Positions 52,977 through 60,883 of a DNA stretch of 64,000 nucleotides are shown here, in pieces. Source of the stretch: Bacteroidota bacterium (GTDB taxonomy: Bacteria; Bacteroidota; Bacteroidia; UKL13-3); NCBI GenBank assembly GCA_947477885.1, contig CANJUD010000002.1:1-64000 (forward strand). The letters are read 5' to 3'. The position numbers and the translations under genes are program-made. Under the pieces are notes generated by a model. It searched no databases. It saw only the letters and a program-made list of their open reading frames with translations, and was not told the origin of the DNA. Position 1 is the stretch's first letter, and every line of letters begins with the position of its first letter.

Positions 52977-53294
52977 ATGGACATAGAAAAGAAACTATAT
53001 AGAATTGCAGAAGTAACTAAGATAATGGAATTGCCAGCATCTACAATCAGGCATTGGGTGAAGGAATTTCCGCAACTGAAGCCTGAGAAAAATGCAAAAG
53101 GAACTGTATATTATAGACATGAAGATCTGCAAACAATGATACAAATAAAACATCTGCTAAAAGAACAAGGCATGACTATAGAAGGAACCAAGCAATATTT
53201 AAAAGCCTCGAAAAATGGGTCGGATAATTTCGAGGTGATTGAGAGGTTGAAAGTGGTGAGGACGTTTTTGGAAGAGTTGAGAGATAGTATTTAA
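52977..53294 (+). CDS. MerR-family transcriptional regulator (helix-turn-helix only)
   Basis: 105 aa. The MerR-type winged helix-turn-helix lies at about 5-75: KLYRIAEVTKIMELPASTIRHWVKEFPQLKP, YYRHEDLQTMIQIKHLLKEQGMTIEGTKQYLK. A short C-terminal helix follows (about 85-105) with no metal- or ligand-binding Cys pairs, so a Bacteroidota 'MerR short' type. It binds DNA as a dimer; the target is not known. The ATG lies 11 nt after a TACTTTTG box. Confidence 0.93.
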   Translation: MDIEKKLYRIAEVTKIMELPASTIRHWVKEFPQLKPEKNAKGTVYYRHEDLQTMIQIKHLLKEQGMTIEGTKQYLKASKNGSDNFEVIERLKVVRTFLEELRDSI

Positions 53295-53385
53295 TTGTGG
53301 GTTCTGAGAAAACTACAAATTTTGCAAGCGATATTGGATTAATATGAGCAAAAATAGTCCGCCGCGGCGGATAGTACACCTTAAA

Positions 53386-54021
53386 TTATTTCCCCAATTT
53401 CAGCGTCAAAGTATTGGCAACTCCCTTTTCGTCATAGCCATTTACAATAAGTGTAAGTGAATTTGTAGTTTCGCTTTGGGGTACTTCAAAATACAATGCT
53501 GTGCTCATAGTTTGCCCCATCACCAAAACCTGTGTATCTGTTTTTTGATCGGGTACATTTATGGTGTTTAAGTGTATGGAAGTATGCACTGTTATACCAT
53601 TAGCAATCTATAAATGGAATTGAGCAAAGTTATAGGTATAAGGTTCTTCACAGTTTGATAGTAAATCCATTTCTATACGCACAAATTGTTTTTTTATCTT
53701 GTTGGGATTGTCTATGTTTTCTGCATTAGTGGGCCAGAAGTCGAGTGTTGCGTTTGCTAAAGTAATGTTGGCACATGCGGTAAAATTAGTGGTTGTTCCA
53801 GTAACGCCTATTTCAGTTTTTATTTGTTTGTGCTCAGGTTTGATTTTAATAGGAGGTTTGGTCCCGGTATTTAACTTGGGTTTGTATGGAGTTTGTTTGC
53901 CACTAGTTGCAGCAGCAGCAGCTTTGGCGGACTTATCGGCTGTAGGTTTTCCCTGCTGGGCAATTGCATAACTGATAGAAGAAAAAAATATAGCAAAGGA
54001 TAGTGTGAAGATTAGTTTCAT
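53386..54021 (-). pseudogene. Secreted protein gene interrupted by an in-frame TAG
   Basis: Reading starts MKLIFTLSFAIFFSSISYAIAQ (signal peptide) and gives 137 aa, ending NFAQFHL at a TAG codon (53610-53608). The same frame continues without a shift as IANGITVHTSIHLNTINVPDQ and runs to 53386, ending LIVNGYDEKGVANTLTLKLGK. Without the TAG the product would be about 211 aa. The second part alone has no good start. Causes could be a nonsense mutation, a sequencing error, or suppression. TAG is used as a normal stop in this window (BamA-like gene). No known family; the N-terminal region is Ala/Lys/Thr-rich. Confidence 0.8.
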
Positions 54022-54110
54022 CGATTTAGTTATATATATTAGCTATTACAAAAGTACAGTACTATTTCTATATAAATATATTTAAATCTACAGGAACACA
54101 TTAACTCAAT

Positions 54111-54164
54111 GAGATTGCTTCGTCGCTCTTTACTCAGGCATTCACACTGCTCCTCGCAATGACG
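54111..54164. repeat. Single half-element of the TCATTGCGAGGA family
   Basis: Matches the reverse complement of the left half of the element at 27394-27447 with 51 of 54 positions identical. It stands between the split gene and adenine deaminase, without the inverted second half, so it is either an ancestral half or a remnant. Confidence 0.9.
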
Positions 54165-54174
54165 TGAAGGGTAA

Positions 54175-55809
54175 TTATACCAAATCTACAAACCCAAAAG
54201 CATCCACATCAAACAATCCCAAATCTGTGATTTTAAGAGACGGAATTACCGGCAAAGCCATAAATGAAAATGTCATATAAGGAGATTTTAAATTGGTACC
54301 CGTTATACGTTTGGCATGTTTGTCTATTTCTTGATAATCGTGGGCAATTTTTTCTGCGGGTAGATTGCTCATCAAACCTGCTACTGGCAAGGCCATTGAG
54401 TGTGTTTCTGTGGCAGATGCTACAGAAATTCCACCTCGCATTTGTATAATACTATTGATGGCTTTTAACAAATCTTCATCATTACTTCCCACCGCCACTA
54501 TATTATGACTATCATGTGCCACACTTGATGCAATGGCTCCATTTTGTATATTAAAATTTTTGATAAATCCCATACTAATTTTTGCTTCATTATACCTATT
54601 TACCACACAAATTTTATTATATAGTTTATCTTTGGGATATAATACTTTGTCACCTACAATTTCTATTTCAGTTTTTGATTTGCCCGTAACCAGTTGTCCT
54701 TCTATCGCATCAATTGCTATCGCCTCATGCTTTCCATCGGGCTTATCAGAATTTAATTGTAAATCATTTATATTGATTTCTGATATATTAAAATTATTAA
54801 TCGGCTCCTCAGTTTCTGTTTCGAACAAACATTTTTCATCAAATACTTTTTGTCCTTTTATATATGTTTCTACGGTTTTGAAATTTGTTAAATCTTCCAC
54901 CAAAATAAAATCTGCGGCATCACCCACTTGCAATTTCCCCACAGGTAATTTATAATGATTGATGGGATTGATGCAAGCAGAAATTATTATATCATATATA
55001 TCCAAACCCGCCGCTACAGCCCTTGCCGCCAACTGATTAATATGCCCCAATATAAGTTCATCGGGATGTTTATCATCACTGCAAAACATTATTTTTTCGG
55101 GATAATCTTTGATTAGCGGAATCAGTGCCTCAAAGTTTTTTGCCGCACTTCCTTCACGAATCAAAATTTTCATTCCTTTTTGTAGTTTCTCCAATCCCTC
55201 TTCATAAGTAAAACATTCATGATCGCTGGTAATTCCTGCTTGTATATATTTGTCCAATAATATTCCCCTAAGTGCGGGTGCGTGACCGTCCACAGGTTTA
55301 TGATATTGATGGGCAAGTTTAATTTTCTCCATCACTTCAGGCACTTCATGAATCACGCCCGGAAAGTTCATCATCTCGCTTAAATATAGTATTTCGGGCA
55401 TTTGCAAAAGGGCATCAATATCATTTGCATCCAAAGCAGCACCAGCAGTTTCAAAAGTGGTAGCCGGCACGCACGATGGTGCTCCAAAGAAAAAGTGAAA
55501 GGGAACTTTTGCACCGTTGGCAATCATATATTTCACACCTTCCATACCGCACACATTGGCAATCTCGTGCGGGTCACTCACAGTGGCAACGGTGCCATGG
55601 GTAACTGCCAGTCGGGCAAATTCAGTGGGCAGCATCATCGAACTTTCAATATGTATATGTGCATCAATAAAACCAGGCATAGCGAAATGCTCACATATAG
55701 CAGCATCGCAGGGTTCAATGGAAAATATAAGTCCATTATCTACACTGATAGTGGCTGGAAGTATTTCTCTTTTAGCCCAATTAACCCAAAAAGTATTGAC
55801 TGTAAACAT
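54175..55809 (-). CDS. ade: Adenine deaminase
   Basis: 544 aa from the ATG at 55809 (MFTVNTFWVNWAKREILPATISV); an upstream ATG at 55848 is less likely. The metal-binding HxH is in MPGFIDAHIHIESSMMLP. Other blocks are DPHEIANVCGMEGV, LRGILLDKYIQAGITSDHE (catalytic His/Asp region) and SDDKHPDELI. It converts adenine to hypoxanthine in purine salvage. Divergent from the exported-protein pair, with 74 nt between start codons. Confidence 0.95.
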   Translation of the reverse strand: MFTVNTFWVNWAKREILPATISVDNGLIFSIEPCDAAICEHFAMPGFIDAHIHIESSMMLPTEFARLAVTHGTVATVSDPHEIANVCGMEGVKYMIANGAKVPFHFFFGAPSCVPATTFETAGAALDANDIDALLQMPEILYLSEMMNFPGVIHEVPEVMEKIKLAHQYHKPVDGHAPALRGILLDKYIQAGITSDHECFTYEEGLEKLQKGMKILIREGSAAKNFEALIPLIKDYPEKIMFCSDDKHPDELILGHINQLAARAVAAGLDIYDIIISACINPINHYKLPVGKLQVGDAADFILVEDLTNFKTVETYIKGQKVFDEKCLFETETEEPINNFNISEININDLQLNSDKPDGKHEAIAIDAIEGQLVTGKSKTEIEIVGDKVLYPKDKLYNKICVVNRYNEAKISMGFIKNFNIQNGAIASSVAHDSHNIVAVGSNDEDLLKAINSIIQMRGGISVASATETHSMALPVAGLMSNLPAEKIAHDYQEIDKHAKRITGTNLKSPYMTFSFMALPVIPSLKITDLGLFDVDAFGFVDLV

Positions 55810-55883
55810 TTTGTTTGTAATTTTGATGAATGAATATAAGGTTTGCAAATCAACTATAATTAAATTTGCAAATTGCTATCTAA

Positions 55884-56663
55884 ATGAAAAAAGTTTTATT
55901 TTTATTTTTAATCGGATTTTCGTTTGTTATAAAGGCGCAGCATCCTAACTATGCTTTGGCCGAAAAAAAATTTGAAGAAGGATATGCAAATGAGAGAAAG
56001 TACTATGTCAATTTCAACCAAGAATATTTTGTGAATAGCTATAGTGCTTATCATGATGCTGCGAATTTATATTTAGACGCGTTGAAGAAAGGTGTAGCCG
56101 GCGAAAAAATATATGCCAGTTACCATGCCATGAAATGTTTGTATGCCGAGGCAGAAGTTTTTAATGCGATGGAAAGTCCGAAAAAAATATATGATTTATA
56201 TGTTTTAAATTTCGACAAATTAATTGCAGATAGTTTATATAAAAGCTGTAAGCAGTCTCCCCCATTTAATATAAAAAAAGAATTTTATGATTCACTTTGG
56301 ACATCCACATTAGATATATTATATAAGTCGAGTGTGAAAGCAAAAAAAGAATTATATGTTATTAAATGCGGAAGTATGCTATTGAAGCATCTGCCCCAGA
56401 CATCGCATGATTATTTTGAAATTCTTTATGAAGTTGCTGCTACTACTGCAAAAATAGGTGATGCAGACAATTTGTTACGCTCCTTAAAACTATGGGTAAA
56501 CAAAAGCCAGAAGCCTTACCATGAAACAGAACGCCGAATGCTGGAGGTGATAGAAATAGGAGTTAAGGACCATCCAGATAGTTTTAGCGAAGAACAGTTG
56601 AAGGAATTGGAAGAATATAAAAAGGAAATATTATCTTGGACAACTATTGTTGACCATAAATAG
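55884..56663 (+). CDS. Exported helical protein, unknown
   Basis: 259 aa. Signal peptide about 1-18 (VLFLFLIGFSFVIKAQ). The mature part is almost all helical and acidic, with repeated A-Y/L spacing of the TPR kind (YSAYHDAANLYLDALKKG, YASYHAMKCLYAEAEVF). No known catalytic motif. It may be a scaffold for the beta-barrel protein encoded 14 nt downstream. TAAATTTG (55861-55868) gives a -7 box 16 nt before the start. Confidence 0.7.
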   Translation: MKKVLFLFLIGFSFVIKAQHPNYALAEKKFEEGYANERKYYVNFNQEYFVNSYSAYHDAANLYLDALKKGVAGEKIYASYHAMKCLYAEAEVFNAMESPKKIYDLYVLNFDKLIADSLYKSCKQSPPFNIKKEFYDSLWTSTLDILYKSSVKAKKELYVIKCGSMLLKHLPQTSHDYFEILYEVAATTAKIGDADNLLRSLKLWVNKSQKPYHETERRMLEVIEIGVKDHPDSFSEEQLKELEEYKKEILSWTTIVDHK

Positions 56664-56677
56664 TCTATAAAACATAT

Positions 56678-57472
56678 ATGAACAAAAAAACAATTATCAC
56701 TATTGTATTTGCTATAAGTATTATAACAAAACTACAAGCTCAATGGGAAGTATCGTCAGTAGGCTTTCAGGTTGGACCTGGCCTTGGAATTAAATTTCAG
56801 AAATCAACTACTGCAGATTTGGTTCCCGGATTTAATTTTTCCTATCAAAAAATGAATGACTCCACCAACAAAACTGATTATTTCCGTGTGGGTTATGATG
56901 TAGGTTTTAATGCCATGTTCAATAATGGAGGTACCTTTTTTTTACAAGCAGGAATACAATATCGTGCCGTAGGTTTTCGTCGCCTTATAGAAGGCCTTAA
57001 GACCCATGATTCTATTCAATATTTTGGATATATAGATGGCAATAGTCAGACAGGTTCTAAAGATGTTCGTTATCAATATCAGTATCATATGATAGAGTTG
57101 CCGCTTAATTATTTAATTGGTATGCAAAATATAGAAAAAATGTTCAATCCCTTCACCTGGTTTATCATAGTTGGAGTAACGCCTTCCTTCTTGTTTACAA
57201 ACACGATGTGGGCTCATACCTATGGTTTCGATATACAAGGTGTAAATATAATCAGGGGACAAAAAGATGTGAATTTTAACTATAAAAAAATTATGATACA
57301 TGGGAATATAGGTGCCAAATTTATGTTCCGCAACCCTGAGAATGACAATATAAAATTCAGTATACAACCAACTATATATATCCCCACAGGCTCAATGACA
57401 GCAGCAGGTTCAGGACTTAATATGTGGATTCCCTCCATTAATTTGCATGCGGGGATTAACTATACATTTTAG
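56678..57472 (+). CDS. Outer membrane beta-barrel protein
   Basis: 264 aa with signal peptide (about 1-21, KLQAQ). Alternating strands with aromatic residues, e.g. VGFQVGPGLGIKFQK, FRVGYDVGFNAMF, GTFFLQAGIQYRAVGF, YHMIELPLNYLIGM, ending INLHAGINYTF with a terminal Phe. It resembles 8- to 10-strand 'outer membrane protein beta-barrel domain' (PorT/OmpW-like) proteins. It is probably co-transcribed with the helical exported protein 14 nt upstream. Confidence 0.77.
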   Translation: MNKKTIITIVFAISIITKLQAQWEVSSVGFQVGPGLGIKFQKSTTADLVPGFNFSYQKMNDSTNKTDYFRVGYDVGFNAMFNNGGTFFLQAGIQYRAVGFRRLIEGLKTHDSIQYFGYIDGNSQTGSKDVRYQYQYHMIELPLNYLIGMQNIEKMFNPFTWFIIVGVTPSFLFTNTMWAHTYGFDIQGVNIIRGQKDVNFNYKKIMIHGNIGAKFMFRNPENDNIKFSIQPTIYIPTGSMTAAGSGLNMWIPSINLHAGINYTF

Positions 57473-57588
57473 GATTTGGCAATTAGGATTCAGTGAAACT
57501 ATGTTGAAATATCTGGCGAAAGCACCCCAAATCCCGATTCCCGAATCCTGAATCCTATTTCCTATATTTGCATCCCAATAATCACTAC
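57473..57588. repeat. Short intergenic word region ATTCCCGAATCC
   Basis: AGGATTTGGCAATTAGGATTCAG (57475-57497) and ATTCCCGAATCCTGAATCCTATTT (57537-57560) are inverted relatives. A similar ACGGGAATCAGGATTC occurs near 13563. This may act as a terminator for the barrel gene. The -7 box for the next gene overlaps its end. Confidence 0.75.
57563..57570 (+). promoter_or_regulatory. -7 element TATATTTG before the carboxylase beta gene
   Basis: TATATTTG, fitting TAnnTTTG, 18 nt before the ATG at 57589. Confidence 0.55.
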
Positions 57589-59136
57589 ATGAAAAAAAGA
57601 GAAGAATTGATTGAACTACGTCAGCAAGCCTTACTGGGCGGCGGAGTTGATAGAATTGCATCGCAGCATAAAAAAGGAAAACTAACTGCTAGAGAGCGTA
57701 TACATTTCTTAATGGACGAAGGTTCTTTTGAAGAAATAGGCTCGATGGTGATGCACCGCAGCAAAGATTTCGGAATGGAAACACAGCAGTTTTTGGGCGA
57801 TGGAGTCATCACGGGATACGGCACAATCAATGGCCGATTGGTATATGTTTTCTCACAAGATTTTACTGTGTTCGGAGGTTCACTAAGTGAGACCCACGCA
57901 GAAAAAATTTGCAAGATTATGGACATGGCCATGAAGAATGGAGCACCCGTAATCGGACTGAATGATAGCGGTGGAGCACGAATACAAGAAGGTGTGGTTT
58001 CACTCGGTGGTTATGCAGATATATTTTATCGCAATACTATGGCAAGTGGCGTTATTCCACAGATTTCAGCCATCATGGGCCCATGTGCAGGTGGTGCTGT
58101 ATATAGTCCTGCCATCACAGATTTTATAATGATGGTGGAGCATACCAGTTATATGTTTGTTACCGGACCCAATGTAGTAAAAACCGTTACGCATGAAGAA
58201 GTAACGAGCGAAGAATTGGGCGGTGCATCGGTGCATGGAACAAAATCAGGCGTGGCACATTTTACTGCTGCTAATGAAATTGAATGTATAAACCAACTGA
58301 AAAGATTGTTGAGTTATATGCCACAGAATTGTGAAGAACAAGCACCCGCATTGCAATATGAAATTACAAATTGGGAAAATGAAACCAGAGAAAATCTCAC
58401 CAAAATTATTCCCGAAAATGCCAACCAACCTTATGATATGCGTGAGGTAATAAATGGAATTATAGATGAAAATACTTTTCATGAAGTACATAAAGATTTT
58501 GCAGAAAACATAGTCGTAGGTTTTGGTCGACTAGCTGGCAGAAGTATTGGTATTGTTGGCAATCAGCCGTCACAATTAGCGGGATGTTTGGATATACATG
58601 CCTCACAAAAAGCTGCACGTTTCGTGCGTTTCTGCGATTGCTTTAATATACCTTTATTGGTGTTTGAAGATGTGCCCGGTTTCCTTCCTGGAACCGATCA
58701 AGAATGGAATGCTATTATAACAAATGGTGCCAAACTATTATATGCTTTTTGCGAATCAACGGTTCCAAGAATCACAGTAATTACACGCAAAGCTTATGGT
58801 GGTGCGTATGATGTTATGAACAGCAAACATATAGGAAGCGATTTGAATTTCGCGTGGCCCAGTGCCGAGATTGCCGTGATGGGAGCCAAAGGAGCCGCAG
58901 AAATTATATTCAAACGCGAAATAGATGCAGCTGAAAATAAAGAAACCAAAATGCAAGAAAAAACCGACGAGTATGCCGAGATTTTTGCCAATCCATATCG
59001 TGCTGCTGAGCGTGGTTTTATAGATGAAGTTATATTACCCGAAGAAACCAGAATTAAATTAATAAAAGGTTTTCAAATGCTGGAAAATAAAGTAGCAACA
59101 CTGCCAAGGAAAAAGCATGGGAATATTCCTTTATAA
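57589..59136 (+). CDS. Acyl-CoA carboxylase (propionyl/acetyl-CoA) beta subunit
   Basis: 515 aa from the ATG at 57589 ([18 protein letters not shown]). A crotonase-fold carboxyltransferase of the PccB type: [127 protein letters not shown] (quoted in part). The final ~60 residues are typical too. The enzyme adds CO2 from biotin to an acyl-CoA; propionyl- versus acetyl-CoA cannot be decided here. accC is at 47502 and no BCCP gene is nearby. Confidence 0.95.
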   Translation: MKKREELIELRQQALLGGGVDRIASQHKKGKLTARERIHFLMDEGSFEEIGSMVMHRSKDFGMETQQFLGDGVITGYGTINGRLVYVFSQDFTVFGGSLSETHAEKICKIMDMAMKNGAPVIGLNDSGGARIQEGVVSLGGYADIFYRNTMASGVIPQISAIMGPCAGGAVYSPAITDFIMMVEHTSYMFVTGPNVVKTVTHEEVTSEELGGASVHGTKSGVAHFTAANEIECINQLKRLLSYMPQNCEEQAPALQYEITNWENETRENLTKIIPENANQPYDMREVINGIIDENTFHEVHKDFAENIVVGFGRLAGRSIGIVGNQPSQLAGCLDIHASQKAARFVRFCDCFNIPLLVFEDVPGFLPGTDQEWNAIITNGAKLLYAFCESTVPRITVITRKAYGGAYDVMNSKHIGSDLNFAWPSAEIAVMGAKGAAEIIFKREIDAAENKETKMQEKTDEYAEIFANPYRAAERGFIDEVILPEETRIKLIKGFQMLENKVATLPRKKHGNIPL

Positions 59137-59411
59137 TGTACGAAATGTGATTTAAAAAATACGCTGTGGATATATATAAGAAACAATAATTTTAAAGAAT
59201 AGACTTTATATATAATTGTTTAAATAGAAATCGCAAACATGCTAATTAGTCTTCAAGTCCCTTAGGGACGAAATATTGGTAAAATGAATAATACCACACA
59301 CACCAAACATCAATCAGGCGTAAGCTTGGTCGTCCGTTGTGGTTGGTCAAAAGACACAACCACAGGCAGTGCTGCAATCAGGCGTAAGCAAAATCGTAAA
59401 TCGTAAATCGT
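59137..59411. repeat. Intergenic repeats up to the DUF1801 start codon
   Basis: Two CAATCAGGCGTAAGC words (about 59311-59325 and 59376-59390), a hairpin TTGTGGTTGGTC/GACACAACCACA (59336-59362), and AAATCGTAAATCGTAAATCG (about 59391-59410) running to the ATG of the next gene. The rest (59137-59280) is AT-rich with no gene. Confidence 0.9.
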
Positions 59412-59813
59412 ATGACCGCAACAGAATTCATAAACACCATCGAAGAGCCTCGCCGTTCTATCATAAAAGCTCTCAGAAAATCGATTATAGATAATGATAA
59501 AAGCGTAACAGAAATTGTAGGGAAAATGATGGGAAAGGAGATGCTGATATATAATGAAAAAGGAATATTTAAGTATGCCCTCAGCAGTGTGAAAACCCAC
59601 ATGAGTTTGCATAATATGATGATCTATGGCTCACCAGGAATGTTCAACAAATTTGTAGAAGCCCTGCCCACTGCGAAGTTCCAAAAGGGATGCATCAATT
59701 TCACCACATCCGAGCAAATGCCGCCGGATATTATAGCAAATCTAATTGCCGATTGTGCCGCAGTTGATTATGCAAAATTTTTTAGAGATGCATATAAGAG
59801 TAAGAAGAAATGA
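59412..59813 (+). CDS. DUF1801 (YdhG-like) domain protein
   Basis: 133 aa. The pattern YNEKGIFKYALSSVKTHMSLHNMMIYGSPGMFNKFVEAL and FQKGCINFTTSEQMPPDIIANLI fits DUF1801/YdhG, a family whose function is not established. The start codon directly follows an AATCGTA-repeat with no Shine-Dalgarno. The stop overlaps the next reading frame (ATGA at 59810), so translation may be coupled to the lipoprotein gene downstream. Confidence 0.85.
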   Translation: MTATEFINTIEEPRRSIIKALRKSIIDNDKSVTEIVGKMMGKEMLIYNEKGIFKYALSSVKTHMSLHNMMIYGSPGMFNKFVEALPTAKFQKGCINFTTSEQMPPDIIANLIADCAAVDYAKFFRDAYKSKKK

Positions 59814-59818
59814 TATCC

Positions 59819-60883
59819 ATGAAACGCTCCTTCCTAAATCCTTATTCCTTGCTCCTTCGACCTTACTCCTCCTTACTCATTATCCCTTTCTCATTATTCC
59901 TTTTGATTGCTTGTAAGCAAAACAACAACAAAATAAACTCCGCCTTCTACTATTGGAAAACCACATATGAATTGGATTCAACTGATATAAAAAATCTTCA
60001 AAAAAACCATTTCAATATATTATACCTCCGCATGTTCGATGTGGATTGGGATGCTGTAAAAAATATGCCGATCCCAAGGGCTACGATACAGTTTCCTCTG
60101 CCTCCAGATACCAGTTTACAGATTGTTCCTGTTGTATATATTACACAAACATGCTTGAAAAAAATATCATTGGATTCAGCTAGAATTTTGGGAGGATTGT
60201 TATCAAATAAAGTGAATGAAATTTGCGAATTCTTTCATATCAAATATTCACAAATACAGATTGATGCGGATTGGACTGAGAGTACCAAAAATAAATATTT
60301 CACATTGCTCACTGCAGTTAGAAGTGCACAGCAAAATAAACGCACCCTAAGTTGTACCATCCGCCTGCACCAAATCAAGTTCCCCGAAAAGACTGGTGTA
60401 CCGCCCGTCGACCGTGGGATGCTCATGTTTTATAATATGGGAGAATTGAGTGAGATAAACGAAAAAAATTCTATATATAATGAGCAAAGTGCAAGTCAGT
60501 ACACACAATATATCGACCATTATAAATTGCCCTTGGATATGGCATTGCCGCATTTTAGTTGGGGCATATTATATAGAAATAATAAAGCGGCTGCACTATT
60601 AAATGGAATGGAAAAAGAAAATCTGAACAATCCTTTTTTTGTGAAACAAAAAAATAATTGGTATAGCGTGAAATCCAATACCCAATGGGGCGGCAACGAT
60701 TTGCATGCGGGCGACAGGGTAAGATTGGAAACCGCTGATGAAAATACTTGCAAAGATGCTTGGGCTTTACTTAAATTGCACCAAAAATCGGACTCATTCA
60801 CGCTCACTTTTTTCGATTTGAAACCCCAAACCAATGAAAAAATATATCAAGATTTATATCATATTGCTCACAGCGGCGATTAG
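59819..60883 (+). CDS. Lipoprotein with conserved VPPVDRG-type domain, unknown
   Basis: 354 aa from the ATG at 59819; an ATG at 59810 overlapping the previous stop is an alternative. The leader has a lipobox (LLIAC|K, about 30). The N-terminal stretch PYSLLLRPYSSLLIIPFS is encoded by a TTACTCC-type repeat. The body carries YLRMFDVDWDAVKN, IQIDADWTESTKNKYF, LSCTIRLHQIKFPEKTGVPPVDRGMLMFYNMGE and ALPHFSWGILYRN. These patterns recur in a Bacteroidota family of presumed TIM-barrel lipoproteins without known function. The gene overlaps the next by 50 nt. Confidence 0.75.
   Translation: MKRSFLNPYSLLLRPYSSLLIIPFSLFLLIACKQNNNKINSAFYYWKTTYELDSTDIKNLQKNHFNILYLRMFDVDWDAVKNMPIPRATIQFPLPPDTSLQIVPVVYITQTCLKKISLDSARILGGLLSNKVNEICEFFHIKYSQIQIDADWTESTKNKYFTLLTAVRSAQQNKRTLSCTIRLHQIKFPEKTGVPPVDRGMLMFYNMGELSEINEKNSIYNEQSASQYTQYIDHYKLPLDMALPHFSWGILYRNNKAAALLNGMEKENLNNPFFVKQKNNWYSVKSNTQWGGNDLHAGDRVRLETADENTCKDAWALLKLHQKSDSFTLTFFDLKPQTNEKIYQDLYHIAHSGD

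Noticed and set aside
59812-60840. Glycoside hydrolase for the lipoprotein
   Set aside because: The TIM-barrel-like pattern gives no recognisable catalytic acid pair of a named family, so no enzyme was assigned.
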